NCBI RefSeq assembly: GCF_000172795.2
Contig: NZ_CP020947.1
Coordinates: 1,677,001-1,741,000, forward strand
Length of the DNA: 64,000 nt
Reading direction: 5' to 3'
DNA from: Rhizobium sp. CIAT894
GTDB lineage: Bacteria > Pseudomonadota > Alphaproteobacteria > Rhizobiales > Rhizobiaceae
The first letter of the stretch is position 1, and every line of letters begins with the position of its first letter. A model generated the notes under the pieces. That model saw nothing but the letters and a program-made list of their open reading frames with translations. It was not told the DNA's origin and did not search any database. This document shows positions 28,478-36,612 of the stretch, in pieces. A program made the position numbers and the translations under genes.

Positions 28478-30013
28478 TCAGGCAGCGTCACTGTTGTCGG
28501 AAGCATTATCGGTTCGCTTGATCGGAAGGGTAACGGTGAAGGTCGATCCGCATCCTCTTGCGCTTCGAACCTCTATGGAACCGTGGTGCAGTTCGACGAT
28601 CTGCTTCACCAGATTGAGACCGATGCCCGTTCCGGCAATCCCGGTCGACGTGCCGGCACGAAAATAGCGCTGGAACAGCCGGGGTATGTCTTCGGGATCG
28701 ATCCCCACGCCGTCATCGCTGATCGAGACTTTGACGTTTCCCGTCTCCTCCCATGCCGTGACGCGAATTTCCGAGGTTCCGGGCGCGTATTTGACGGCAT
28801 TGGACAGCAGGTTGGTAAAGACCTGCGCCAAAGTGCGGGGATCGGCGTCGATGAATTCCGGCAGCCCATCGATATCAAGCACAAAGGCGTGTGTCTTGGC
28901 GATCGTCGACTGCCGCTCGCAGCAGCTTCTGATCAGCGATCTCAACGCGCAGGCGTCATAGCTGATATCGATCTTGCCGGCGTCGAGGCGTCCGGCTGAC
29001 AGGATGCTCTCCATGAGATCGACGATCCGGTTTACCGATGCGCGGATCTGGTCGACCTTGTCGCCGAGAAATTCCGGCTCGACTGCTCCTCTTTTACGCA
29101 ACAGCCGCTGGGCGGCAGCGTCGATGATGGCGAGCGGGGTTCGGAACTCATGGGATGCCATTGCCACGAACTGCCGCTGCAATTCGTTGATGTTTCGCTC
29201 CTGCGCAAGCATTCGCTCGAGTTCCCGCGCCTGCCGCTCGACCTCGGCCGTGCGGCTCTGCACCGTCGTTTCGAGTTGATCGTGATGCCGGCGCAGTTCT
29301 TCGGCAAGCCGCACCGTCTTGGTGACGTCTTCGTGGGTGGCCACGTAACCACCGTTTTGCATCGGATTGTGGGTGATTTTGATGACGCGTTCATCGGTGA
29401 GCACGATATTCTGGCTGGCCACCGCACCGCGCGCCGTCGCTTCGAATACCACATCGAAATAGGTCGCGGTGTCGGCCGGTCCATTTCCCTCGCGGCTGCG
29501 ATAGGCCAGGATATCGACCAGTGGCGTCCCTGGTTGCGTCAGCAGATCCGGCAGATTGTACATCCGTGCATAGGATGGGTTGCACAGGATCAGGTTCTTT
29601 TTCGAATCGAACATGCACAGCCCATGCGGCATGTTGCTAAGGGCCGCGTCGAACCTGTGATGTTGTTCGGTCAGGCTGTCTTCGACGCGGATGAGGGTAG
29701 ATATGTCTTCATAGCTCAGGATCCAGCCTCCATCCTTCGATGGGGCGCAGGTCAATGAGACCATCCGTCCGTCGGAAAGCGCAAACTGAGACGTGTGCGG
29801 CCTGTCAGTCGTCGACTGCCGGCATGCGGCTGCGCGGCAATCGGCGGTGCCCGGCAATCCGTCGATAGTCATTCCTCTGCCGATGGCTCCATCGGGCAGT
29901 CCGAGAATATCCAGCGTGCGGGAGTTGAAAGCCCTCACCCTGTTGGCAGGATCAAGGAGAACGATACCCTGCGGCAGGTTCTCCAGAATGGACTCAAAAG
30001 AGTGTGGCATCAT
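28478..30013 (-). CDS. PAS-domain sensor histidine kinase (orphan)
   Basis: A protein of about 511 residues with no membrane segment. Two PAS-type domains are visible (FESILENLPQGIVLLDPANR near residue 6; FDAALSNMPHGLCMFDSKKN near 121). A coiled coil (about 235-275) follows, then the HisKA box FVAMASHEFRTPLAIIDAAA with phospho-acceptor H288, and the ATPase domain with DDGVGIDPED and GTGIGLNLVKQIVELH. The start may also be GTG at 30037. No response regulator is adjacent, so its partner lies elsewhere. Confidence 0.9.
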   Translation of the reverse strand: MMPHSFESILENLPQGIVLLDPANRVRAFNSRTLDILGLPDGAIGRGMTIDGLPGTADCRAAACRQSTTDRPHTSQFALSDGRMVSLTCAPSKDGGWILSYEDISTLIRVEDSLTEQHHRFDAALSNMPHGLCMFDSKKNLILCNPSYARMYNLPDLLTQPGTPLVDILAYRSREGNGPADTATYFDVVFEATARGAVASQNIVLTDERVIKITHNPMQNGGYVATHEDVTKTVRLAEELRRHHDQLETTVQSRTAEVERQARELERMLAQERNINELQRQFVAMASHEFRTPLAIIDAAAQRLLRKRGAVEPEFLGDKVDQIRASVNRIVDLMESILSAGRLDAGKIDISYDACALRSLIRSCCERQSTIAKTHAFVLDIDGLPEFIDADPRTLAQVFTNLLSNAVKYAPGTSEIRVTAWEETGNVKVSISDDGVGIDPEDIPRLFQRYFRAGTSTGIAGTGIGLNLVKQIVELHHGSIEVRSARGCGSTFTVTLPIKRTDNASDNSDAA

Positions 30014-30253
30014 CCGGCCCTGCTGCAGATCTGGCACGTTGCACGTATCCGTAGCATTCGTCAGAAACGATAAAGTTTCGCTAATGGCTATCGATTCGAC
30101 GTCTTCACGTGAAGAGAGGGCAATGTCACATCATTCAAAGCAACCACCGATGGCAGCGACACTCATCCTTTCTCCAGAGGATCCTGATCGCTTTTCTGTC
30201 GGTCGAGAATGTCGAGCGATGGCGCGGACACCAGAGGATGGGTGCCCTCAAGC

Positions 30254-31195
30254 CTATTGGATCCACGACGTCTGCCGCGATTTATCCTCGGAATTGAAAA
30301 GCACGATCGCTGCCTTTGCATATATGTTGTCATCTGGGACGAATCCCATATCGAAGCGGCTATCCAGGCTGTTGTCGCGATTGTCGCCCAGCACGAAATA
30401 ATACCCGTCGGGGACAGTGAATTCCCTGGTGTTGTCGCCACGGGCGTTGTCCACTTGCTCAACGATCATATAGCTGCGGCCAGATGGCAGCGTCTCTTTA
30501 AAAACTTGCACCGTCACTGATTGATAGGTCAAATCACCCGCCGGCTCGCGCTCGACTGCGGTGCCGTTCAAGTAGAGAATACCCGATTTCATCTGAATGC
30601 GGTCACCCGGCAGGCCGACGACGCGTTTCACGAAATCGACCCCGGGGTTCATCGACCACCGGAACACGACGACGTCTCCTCGCTCCGGTCCATGCCCAAA
30701 CATACGATGCGCCGGCCCAAACCCGTAGGGGAACGAATAGCGGCTGTACCCGTAGACGTATTTTTGCGCGAACATGTAGTCGCCGCTTCGCAAGTTTGGC
30801 AGCATGGAACTCGACGGGATCGTGAATGGCTGGAAGAGGAAGCTGCGAGCCAGCATCGCCAAGGTGAGCGGTACAATCGAAAAGATCAGAGCGAGACTGT
30901 ACCACCGCGAGTACCAGGGGAGCATGATGTTCGCGGGCATCTTCTTTGCCGTGCGATAACCATGCAGCAGGGCGATCAGACGCCAGGCAAAGATCAGCAA
31001 ATACCCAAAAACGCCGGTCGACGGAGTATCAAGCAACCAGAGTTGCGCGATAAAGAAGCCGACGCCGCCGATAGAGTAAGCGATGGCATTCCAGCCGCGC
31101 CCGAGATAGGCCATAACCAAATCCGGACCGAATAGAAATCCCAACGTGGCTGCGCAAATGGGGCGACGAGCACGAAAAGCTCTGAAAATTTTCAT
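30254..31195 (-). CDS. lepB: Signal peptidase I
   Basis: A protein of about 313 residues. The N-terminal part has several hydrophobic segments (ICAATLGFLFGPDLVMAYLG, AIAYSIGGVGFFIAQLWLLD, WYSLALIFSIVPLTLAMLAR) before the catalytic domain. The Ser-Lys dyad region is intact: FTIPSSSMLPNLRSGDY and GVDFVKRVVGLPGDRIQMKS, with the family box YYFVLGDNRDNSLDSRFDMG. The extra N-terminal membrane region exceeds the usual two helices. ATG 31195 is preferred over 31258, but neither has a clear ribosome-binding site. Surrounding DNA looks AT-richer than its neighbours. Confidence 0.88.
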   Translation of the reverse strand: MKIFRAFRARRPICAATLGFLFGPDLVMAYLGRGWNAIAYSIGGVGFFIAQLWLLDTPSTGVFGYLLIFAWRLIALLHGYRTAKKMPANIMLPWYSRWYSLALIFSIVPLTLAMLARSFLFQPFTIPSSSMLPNLRSGDYMFAQKYVYGYSRYSFPYGFGPAHRMFGHGPERGDVVVFRWSMNPGVDFVKRVVGLPGDRIQMKSGILYLNGTAVEREPAGDLTYQSVTVQVFKETLPSGRSYMIVEQVDNARGDNTREFTVPDGYYFVLGDNRDNSLDSRFDMGFVPDDNIYAKAAIVLFNSEDKSRQTSWIQ

Positions 31196-31381
31196 AAAAA
31201 AACTCAGTAGGTTTGACAATATACTCAGGTCACGATCGCTCTCTGACCGGCGCTTCATTTCGACTTGTAGTCGATGCAGTGAAAAATACCAGCCTCGGAT
31301 TGGCCTCGTGCTATCGCAGAAAAAACGCAGCTTTCTCGTGCTCGAGAATGTCGGCGGATGTCTCTTGCGTGCTTCCCACGT

Positions 31382-31395
31382 TTAGAACGTTCCAA
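31382..31395. promoter_or_regulatory. Secondary LacI-type operator
   Basis: TTAGAACGTTCCAA matches the core of the main operator at 31484-31505 with one asymmetric base. It lies 109 bp upstream, centre to centre, a spacing compatible with DNA looping by a tetrameric LacI-family protein. Confidence 0.55.
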
Positions 31396-31478
31396 TTTTC
31401 TGAATGCAGATTGCGATACAGGGAGTCAGGAAATCTGCTTTAAAACGTCGGAATGAAGGCGCCTGCGCAAATTTTTTC

Positions 31479-31508
31479 TTGACATATTTGGAACGTTCCA
31501 AATATTTA
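31479..31508 (+). promoter_or_regulatory. Promoter with overlapping 22-bp palindromic operator, catabolic operon
   Basis: TTGACA (31479-31484) and TATTTA (31503-31508) are spaced 18 bp as -35 and -10. The spacer is occupied by a perfect 22-bp palindrome, 31484-31505 (half-site ATATTTGGAAC). A repressor bound here would block RNA polymerase, so the LacI-family gene just downstream is probably autoregulated together with the operon. Confidence 0.8.
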
Positions 31509-31540
31509 TCCATCAGTTGACGTCGTGGTCGGGAGGAAGA

Positions 31541-32614
31541 ATGACAAAGGCGCGGGTCACCGTCATTGATATCGCAAAAGCCGCCGGCGTCTCCAAGTCG
31601 ACGGTGTCGCTGGTGCTGCAGGGCTCCTCCCTGGTCAATGAGGGGACGCGCTCCAAGGTCAATGCGGTGATGCGCGAACTCGGCTACGTCTACAATCGCG
31701 GCGCCGCCAATCTTCGCCAGGCCGGCGCCAAGTCGCGGATCGTCGGGGTCGTCGTCAACGATCTGACGAACAGCTTTTTTGCCGAGCTGGCGGTCGGTGT
31801 CGATATGGTCGTCCAGTCGGCCGGCTTCGTGCAGTTCCTGTCGAACACCGGCGAGAGCATCGACCGGCAGCGGGAGGTTGTCGCATCGATGCGGGAGCAC
31901 GGCATTTCCGGCCTCATCGTCTCGCCGGCGCGCGCCACCGATGCCGCCGACTTCAAGCCGCTTGTTGCGGCCGGCATTCCGGTCGTGGTCGTCGTGCGAA
32001 ACCTGCCCGGCGCCAAGGTCTCGTCGATCGTCTCCGACAACCGGGCCGGCATGATGTCGGCGGTCAGGCATCTCGCCGGGCTCGGCCACAAACGCATCGC
32101 TTTCCTCGGCGGCTTTCCCGACACCGCCGTCTTCGACGACAGGCTTGCCGGTTATCGCAGCGGCGTGGAGGCGGCTGGGCTCGATTATCACGAAGAACTC
32201 GTCATCGCGTCGGCGCCGTCGCGGGCCGGCGGGGTAGAGGCGATCGGAAAAGCAATTGCGCTCGGCCGGCGGCCGACCGCGGCCGTCTGCTTCAACGATG
32301 CCGTGGCCTTCGGCGTTTGCGACGGGTTGCGGGCGCGCCGCCTGGAGCCCGGCGCCGACTTCGCCGTGGTGGGCTTCGACGACGTCATCGAGGCGCAGGC
32401 AGCGGTTCCGGCGCTGACGACGGTCTCGGTCGATCCGCAGGGTATCGGGCGCCGCGGCGCACAGATGCTGCTCAAGCAGATCAATGCCGGCAAGGCCGAG
32501 GCGGAGACGGTGACGACAGCCGTTCGGCTGGTCGTTCGCGAAAGCTGCGGCGCCGGCAGGACCACGCCGGCAAAGGCCGGCAAGAGCGTAAAATCGAAAC
32601 AGGACGCCGAGTAA
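31541..32614 (+). CDS. LacI-family transcriptional regulator
   Basis: A 357-residue repressor. The N-terminal helix-turn-helix reads VTVIDIAKAAGVSKSTVSLV (residues 6-25) with the hinge ELGYVYNRGAANLRQ. The periplasmic-binding-protein-like effector domain starts at SRIVGVVVNDLTNSFFAELA. It should bind a sugar-like inducer. The ATG at 31541 lies behind GGGAGGAAGA; the frame is open to 31517 but without a better site. The stop shares a base with the CoA-transferase start (TAATG), so regulator and operon are coupled. Confidence 0.93.
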   Translation: MTKARVTVIDIAKAAGVSKSTVSLVLQGSSLVNEGTRSKVNAVMRELGYVYNRGAANLRQAGAKSRIVGVVVNDLTNSFFAELAVGVDMVVQSAGFVQFLSNTGESIDRQREVVASMREHGISGLIVSPARATDAADFKPLVAAGIPVVVVVRNLPGAKVSSIVSDNRAGMMSAVRHLAGLGHKRIAFLGGFPDTAVFDDRLAGYRSGVEAAGLDYHEELVIASAPSRAGGVEAIGKAIALGRRPTAAVCFNDAVAFGVCDGLRARRLEPGADFAVVGFDDVIEAQAAVPALTTVSVDPQGIGRRGAQMLLKQINAGKAEAETVTTAVRLVVRESCGAGRTTPAKAGKSVKSKQDAE

Positions 32615-34233
32615 TGCCCATGAAGAAGCATCTCACCCCAGCCGAAGCGGCCGCGCTCATCCCGGATGGCGCTGTCGTCACGGTATCGTCTTCGAGCGGT
32701 CTCGGTTGCCCGGACCTGATGCTGAAGGCGATCGGCGAGCGTTTCGAGGCGACCGGCCATCCCCGTGATTTGACGACTCTGCACCCGATCGCCGCCGGCG
32801 ACATGAGCGGCATCAAGGGCGTCGACTACATCGCGAGGAAAGGCCTGCTCAAGTGCATCATCGGCGGCTCCTATCCATCCGGGCCGTCATCGTCCGAGCC
32901 GCCGCTGATCTGGCAGATGATCACCAACAACGAGATCCCGGCCTACAATATTCCCTCCGGCATCCTGTTCGACATCCATCGCGAAGCCGCCGCCAAGCGG
33001 CCGGGCGTGCTGACCAAGGTCGGCGTCGACACCTTCGTCGACCCCCGGCGGCAGGGCTGCGCGATGAACGAACTGGCTTCGGAACAACAGGTGGTCAAGC
33101 GCGTCAGCTTCGAAGGCGACGACTGGCTGTTCTTCCCCTCGATCGTCCCTCAGGTCGCCATTATCCGCGCCACCACTGCCGATGAGCGCGGCAACCTGAC
33201 ATATGAACATGAAGGCGCCTATCTCGGCGGCCTCGATCAGGCGCTTGCCGTGCGCAACAATGGCGGCATCGTCATCGCCCAGGTCAAGCGGATCACCAAG
33301 GAAGGCTCGCTGAAGCCGCATGACGTCCGTGTGCCGGGAATGTTGGTCGACTATATCGTCGTCGATCCCGATCAGAAGCAGACGACGCAGACGGCGTACG
33401 ATCCGGCGATTTCGGGAGAGATCTTCCGCCCGCTCGATAGTTTCCACGTTCCGGAATTCAATGTTCAGAAGGTCATTGCGCGCCGCGTCGCGCAGGAGCT
33501 GCAAGCGGGAAGCTGCGTCAATCTCGGCTTCGGCATCTCGGCCAACGTGCCGCGCATCCTGCTGGAGGAGGGGCTCCACGGCGCCGTCACCTGGGTCATC
33601 GAGCAAGGCGCGGTCGGTGGGGTGCCGCTGCTCGATTTCGCCTTCGGCTGTGCCTCCAATGCCGACGCCTATATGCCGTCCCCCTATCAGTTCACTTACT
33701 TTCAGGGCGCGGGCTTCGATGCCTCGCTGCTCTCCTTCCTCGAAATCGGCAAGGATGGGTCGGTCAACGTCTCCAAACTTTCCTTCCGGCCGCATGTGAC
33801 GGCCGGCGCCGGCGGCTTCGTCGACATCACCGCGCGGGCAAAGAAGATCGTCTTCTCCGGCATGTTCAACGCCGGCGCGAAGCTTTCGATCGCCGATGGG
33901 GCTCTCGCCATCGAGAGGGAAGGCAAGCTGAAGAAGCTCGTCAATGAGGTCGAACACGTCACCTTCAGCGGCAGGCGGGCGATCGAACAGGGGCAGGATA
34001 TCATCTATGTCACTGAGCGGTGCGTGATGAAGCTGACGCCTGATGGTATCGTCCTCACCGAAATCGCGCCCGGCGTCGATCTTCAGTCCCAGATCCTCGA
34101 TCAGTCCGGATTTCCGCTGATCGTCGCGCCCGATCTGAAGGTCATGGATGCGGCACTCTTCGGCGAGGCCGGCATCGGCCTGTCGCTTCCAGCCAAAAGC
34201 GCAAGGACGCTGGAGGGTACTTTCCATGGCTAG
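32614..34233 (+). CDS. Acyl-CoA:acetate/3-ketoacid CoA-transferase, fused alpha-beta (YdiF-like)
   Basis: A 539-residue single-chain family I CoA-transferase, moving CoA between carboxylic acids through a glutamyl-CoA intermediate. The alpha half includes VTVSSSSGLGCPDLMLKAIG and GVDTFVDPRRQGCAMNELAS. The beta half has NLGFGISANVPRILLEEG and the catalytic Glu E330 in WVIEQGAVGGVPLLDF. It matches E. coli YdiF/propionate CoA-transferase in layout. ATG 32614 shares a base with the lacI stop, and the 3' end overlaps the crotonase gene by 8 nt. Confidence 0.92.
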   Translation: MPMKKHLTPAEAAALIPDGAVVTVSSSSGLGCPDLMLKAIGERFEATGHPRDLTTLHPIAAGDMSGIKGVDYIARKGLLKCIIGGSYPSGPSSSEPPLIWQMITNNEIPAYNIPSGILFDIHREAAAKRPGVLTKVGVDTFVDPRRQGCAMNELASEQQVVKRVSFEGDDWLFFPSIVPQVAIIRATTADERGNLTYEHEGAYLGGLDQALAVRNNGGIVIAQVKRITKEGSLKPHDVRVPGMLVDYIVVDPDQKQTTQTAYDPAISGEIFRPLDSFHVPEFNVQKVIARRVAQELQAGSCVNLGFGISANVPRILLEEGLHGAVTWVIEQGAVGGVPLLDFAFGCASNADAYMPSPYQFTYFQGAGFDASLLSFLEIGKDGSVNVSKLSFRPHVTAGAGGFVDITARAKKIVFSGMFNAGAKLSIADGALAIEREGKLKKLVNEVEHVTFSGRRAIEQGQDIIYVTERCVMKLTPDGIVLTEIAPGVDLQSQILDQSGFPLIVAPDLKVMDAALFGEAGIGLSLPAKSARTLEGTFHG

Positions 34234-35005
34234 CGGAACAGTCAGGATCGATATCGACGGACATGTTGCGACCTTGACGATTTCTCGTCCGGAGAAGCTG
34301 AACGCGCTCGATCTCGATATGCTGAAGGCATTGGCGGACGCCGCCGATGCAGTCGAGGCGAACCCGGATGTGCGCGCTGCGGTTCTGACGGGTGAAGGAA
34401 AGGGCTTTTCCGCCGGGGGCGATATCAAGGCCTGGGGCGGAATGCTGCCGCAGGAGTTCGGCCATGCCTGGGTGCGGCACGGCCACCGCATCTTCGAAAG
34501 GCTGGCGACGCTGAGGGTGCCACTGGTCGCGGCCCTGAACGGCCACGCTCTCGGAGGCGGGCTCGAGCTGGCGGGTGTTGCCGACATTCGCCTCGCAGAG
34601 GAACACATCAAGATTGGCCTGCCGGAGACCGGCCTTGGAATGGTGCCGGGCTGGTCGGGGACCCAGCGTCTCGTGCGCCGCTTCGGCGCACAGGCCGTCC
34701 GGCGCATGGCGCTCGGCGGCGAGATTTTTACTGCAGAAGAGGCCCGCCTGCTCGGGATCGTCGACGCGGTGGTTCCAACCGGAAACGCACTCGCCGCCGC
34801 CAGGGAATATGCCGAGCGGATTGCCGCGAGAGGTCCGGCCGCAATCGAGATCGTCAAGCTGATGATCGCATCGGCGAACGGCGAAGACAACGGAACGGCG
34901 GTCGAAGCCCTGGGCTCGATCCTCGCTGCCAAGACCGGCGATCTGAAGGAGGGCGTCGCATCGTTCAGCGAGAAGCGCCCGGCAACGTTCAAGGGAGAAT
35001 GGTAA
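34226..35005 (+). CDS. Enoyl-CoA hydratase/isomerase (crotonase family)
   Basis: A 259-residue crotonase. The fold's N-terminus (VATLTISRPEKLNALDLDML), oxyanion-hole region FSAGGDIKAWGG and NGHALGGGLELAG are present. Both acidic residues typical of hydratases are visible, E114 (GGLELAG) and E134 (LPETGLGMVPGWSGTQRL), 20 residues apart as in rat crotonase (E144/E164). It could hydrate an enoyl-CoA formed from the acid activated by the upstream CoA-transferase. The ATG at 34226 is inside the 3' end of that gene. Confidence 0.92.
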   Translation: MASGTVRIDIDGHVATLTISRPEKLNALDLDMLKALADAADAVEANPDVRAAVLTGEGKGFSAGGDIKAWGGMLPQEFGHAWVRHGHRIFERLATLRVPLVAALNGHALGGGLELAGVADIRLAEEHIKIGLPETGLGMVPGWSGTQRLVRRFGAQAVRRMALGGEIFTAEEARLLGIVDAVVPTGNALAAAREYAERIAARGPAAIEIVKLMIASANGEDNGTAVEALGSILAAKTGDLKEGVASFSEKRPATFKGEW

Positions 35006-36513
35006 TGACGGTTCTCGTCAACCCCACGGCGCTCAGCGACCACAAGGCGCGTGATTTCAAGATGCTGATCGACGGTAAATGGGAGGCCGGCGCCTCCGAT
35101 CCGATCGAACGTATCGCGCCGAGCCATGGCGTCGTGGTCAGCCGGTTTTCGACCGGCAGCCGGAAGGATGCCGAGCGCGCCATTGCTGCGGCACGCAAGG
35201 CCTTCGACCAAGGGCGGTGGCGGCGGATGACCGCATCCGAACGCTCCGCCATCCTGCTCAAGGCTGCCGATCTGATCGCCGCGCGGGCCGAAGAGCTGGC
35301 GTTTCTCGATGCCATCGAGGCGGGCAAGCCCATCACCCAGGTGCGGGGAGAAATTGCCGGCTCGGTCGACATCTGGCGTTATGCGGCGGCTCTCGCACGC
35401 GACCTCCATGGCGAAAGCTACAACACGCTCGGCGACGGCACGCTCGGCGTCGTCCTGCGCGAGGCGATCGGTGTGGTATCGATCATCACGCCCTGGAATT
35501 TTCCGTTCCTGATCGTCGGCCAGAAGCTGCCATTCGCTTTGGCCGCAGGCTGCACGACCGTCGTCAAGCCTTCTGAGCTGACGTCGGGATCGACGCTCGT
35601 CTTGGGCGAAATCCTGCAGCAGGCAGGCATTCCGGAGGGCGTCGTCAACATTGTCACCGGCGCGGGACCTGAGGTCGGCGCGGTCATGACGTCTCATCCA
35701 GACGTCGACATGGTCTCCTTCACCGGCTCGACCGGTGTCGGAAAACTGACGATGTCGAACGCGGCGCAGACGCTGAAGAAGGTTTCGCTGGAGCTGGGCG
35801 GCAAGAACCCGCAGATCGTTTTCCCCGATGCCGACCTCGATGCCTTCATCGATGCCGCCGTCTTCGGCGCCTATTTCAATGCCGGCGAGTGCTGCAACGC
35901 CGGCTCGCGGTTGATCCTGCACAAATCGGTCGCTGCCGATGTCGTCAAACGGATTGCCGAATTGTCGAAGGCGGTGAAGGTCGGCGATCCCCTCGATCCC
36001 TCGACGCAGGTCGGTGCGATCATCACGCCGCAGCATCTGGAGAAGATCTCGGGCTATGTCGCCGGCGCCAGGAGCAGCGGCGCCCGCGTCGCCCATGGCG
36101 GCGAGACGCTCGACCTTGGCATGGGGCAGTTCATGTCGCCAACGATCCTCGAAGCGGTCACCCCTGACATGGCGGTGGCGCGCGAGGAGGTCTTTGGACC
36201 GGTCCTGTCGGTCCTGACATTCGAGACGACTGCCGAAGCGGTCAGCATCGCCAATTCCATCGACTACGGCCTGTCGGCCGGTGTCTGGAGCCGCGATTTC
36301 GATACCTGCCTGACGATCGGCCGGTCGGTGCGGGCGGGCACGATCTGGATGAACACCTTCATGGACGGCGCCTCCGAGCTGCCCTTCGGCGGCTACAAGC
36401 AGAGCGGCCTCGGCCGCGAGCTCGGCCGCCATGCGGTCGAGGACTACACGGAGACCAAAACGCTGAACATGCATATCGGCAAGCGCACCAATTGGTGGAT
36501 GCCGAGAGCCTAA
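35005..36513 (+). CDS. NAD(P)-dependent aldehyde dehydrogenase
   Basis: A 502-residue aldehyde dehydrogenase oxidising an aldehyde to a carboxylate. The general base is E263 in KVSLELGGKNPQIVF and the nucleophile C297 in YFNAGECCNAGSRLIL. The cofactor loop FTGSTGVGK and ITPWNFPFLIVGQKLPFALA are intact. ATG 35005 shares a base with the crotonase stop and lies 6 nt after AGGGAGA; ATG 34999 is too close to that site. It may supply the acid substrate for the CoA-transferase encoded in the same operon. Confidence 0.93.
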   Translation: MTVLVNPTALSDHKARDFKMLIDGKWEAGASDPIERIAPSHGVVVSRFSTGSRKDAERAIAAARKAFDQGRWRRMTASERSAILLKAADLIAARAEELAFLDAIEAGKPITQVRGEIAGSVDIWRYAAALARDLHGESYNTLGDGTLGVVLREAIGVVSIITPWNFPFLIVGQKLPFALAAGCTTVVKPSELTSGSTLVLGEILQQAGIPEGVVNIVTGAGPEVGAVMTSHPDVDMVSFTGSTGVGKLTMSNAAQTLKKVSLELGGKNPQIVFPDADLDAFIDAAVFGAYFNAGECCNAGSRLILHKSVAADVVKRIAELSKAVKVGDPLDPSTQVGAIITPQHLEKISGYVAGARSSGARVAHGGETLDLGMGQFMSPTILEAVTPDMAVAREEVFGPVLSVLTFETTAEAVSIANSIDYGLSAGVWSRDFDTCLTIGRSVRAGTIWMNTFMDGASELPFGGYKQSGLGRELGRHAVEDYTETKTLNMHIGKRTNWWMPRA

Positions 36514-36562
36514 ATCCGGCTTAGCCGGCAATGAAACTACGCCTGAGGAGGGCGGGTGATCG

Positions 36563-36584
36563 GATGCGGGAATGGTTCCGCATC
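36563..36584 (+). promoter_or_regulatory. Hairpin upstream of the binding-protein gene
   Basis: GATGCGG (36563-36569) and CCGCATC (36578-36584) form a perfect 7-bp stem in the 99-bp gap between the aldehyde dehydrogenase and binding-protein genes. With the stem after the binding-protein gene, it may protect a processed mRNA segment. Confidence 0.4.
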
Positions 36585-36612
36585 TTCCAAACGGGAACTG
36601 GGAGGTTCTTTG

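Larger units (their letters stand above)
31196..31540. other. lepB-lacI divergent intergenic region, 345 bp
   Basis: No gene is supported here. The lacI-proximal part holds a promoter and two LacI-type operators, listed separately. The lepB-proximal part is relatively AT-rich (for example the T-run just before ATG 31195), without a confident promoter. Confidence 0.55.

Noticed and set aside
30109..30401. Plus-strand open frames after the histidine kinase start
   Set aside because: They run antisense into signal peptidase, with no ribosome-binding site and no recognisable content.
36570..36580. GAATGGTTCCG as a third LacI-type operator before the binding-protein gene
   Set aside because: It differs from the GGAACGTTCC core by an extra base and lost symmetry. 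It is better explained as part of the 36563-36584 hairpin.
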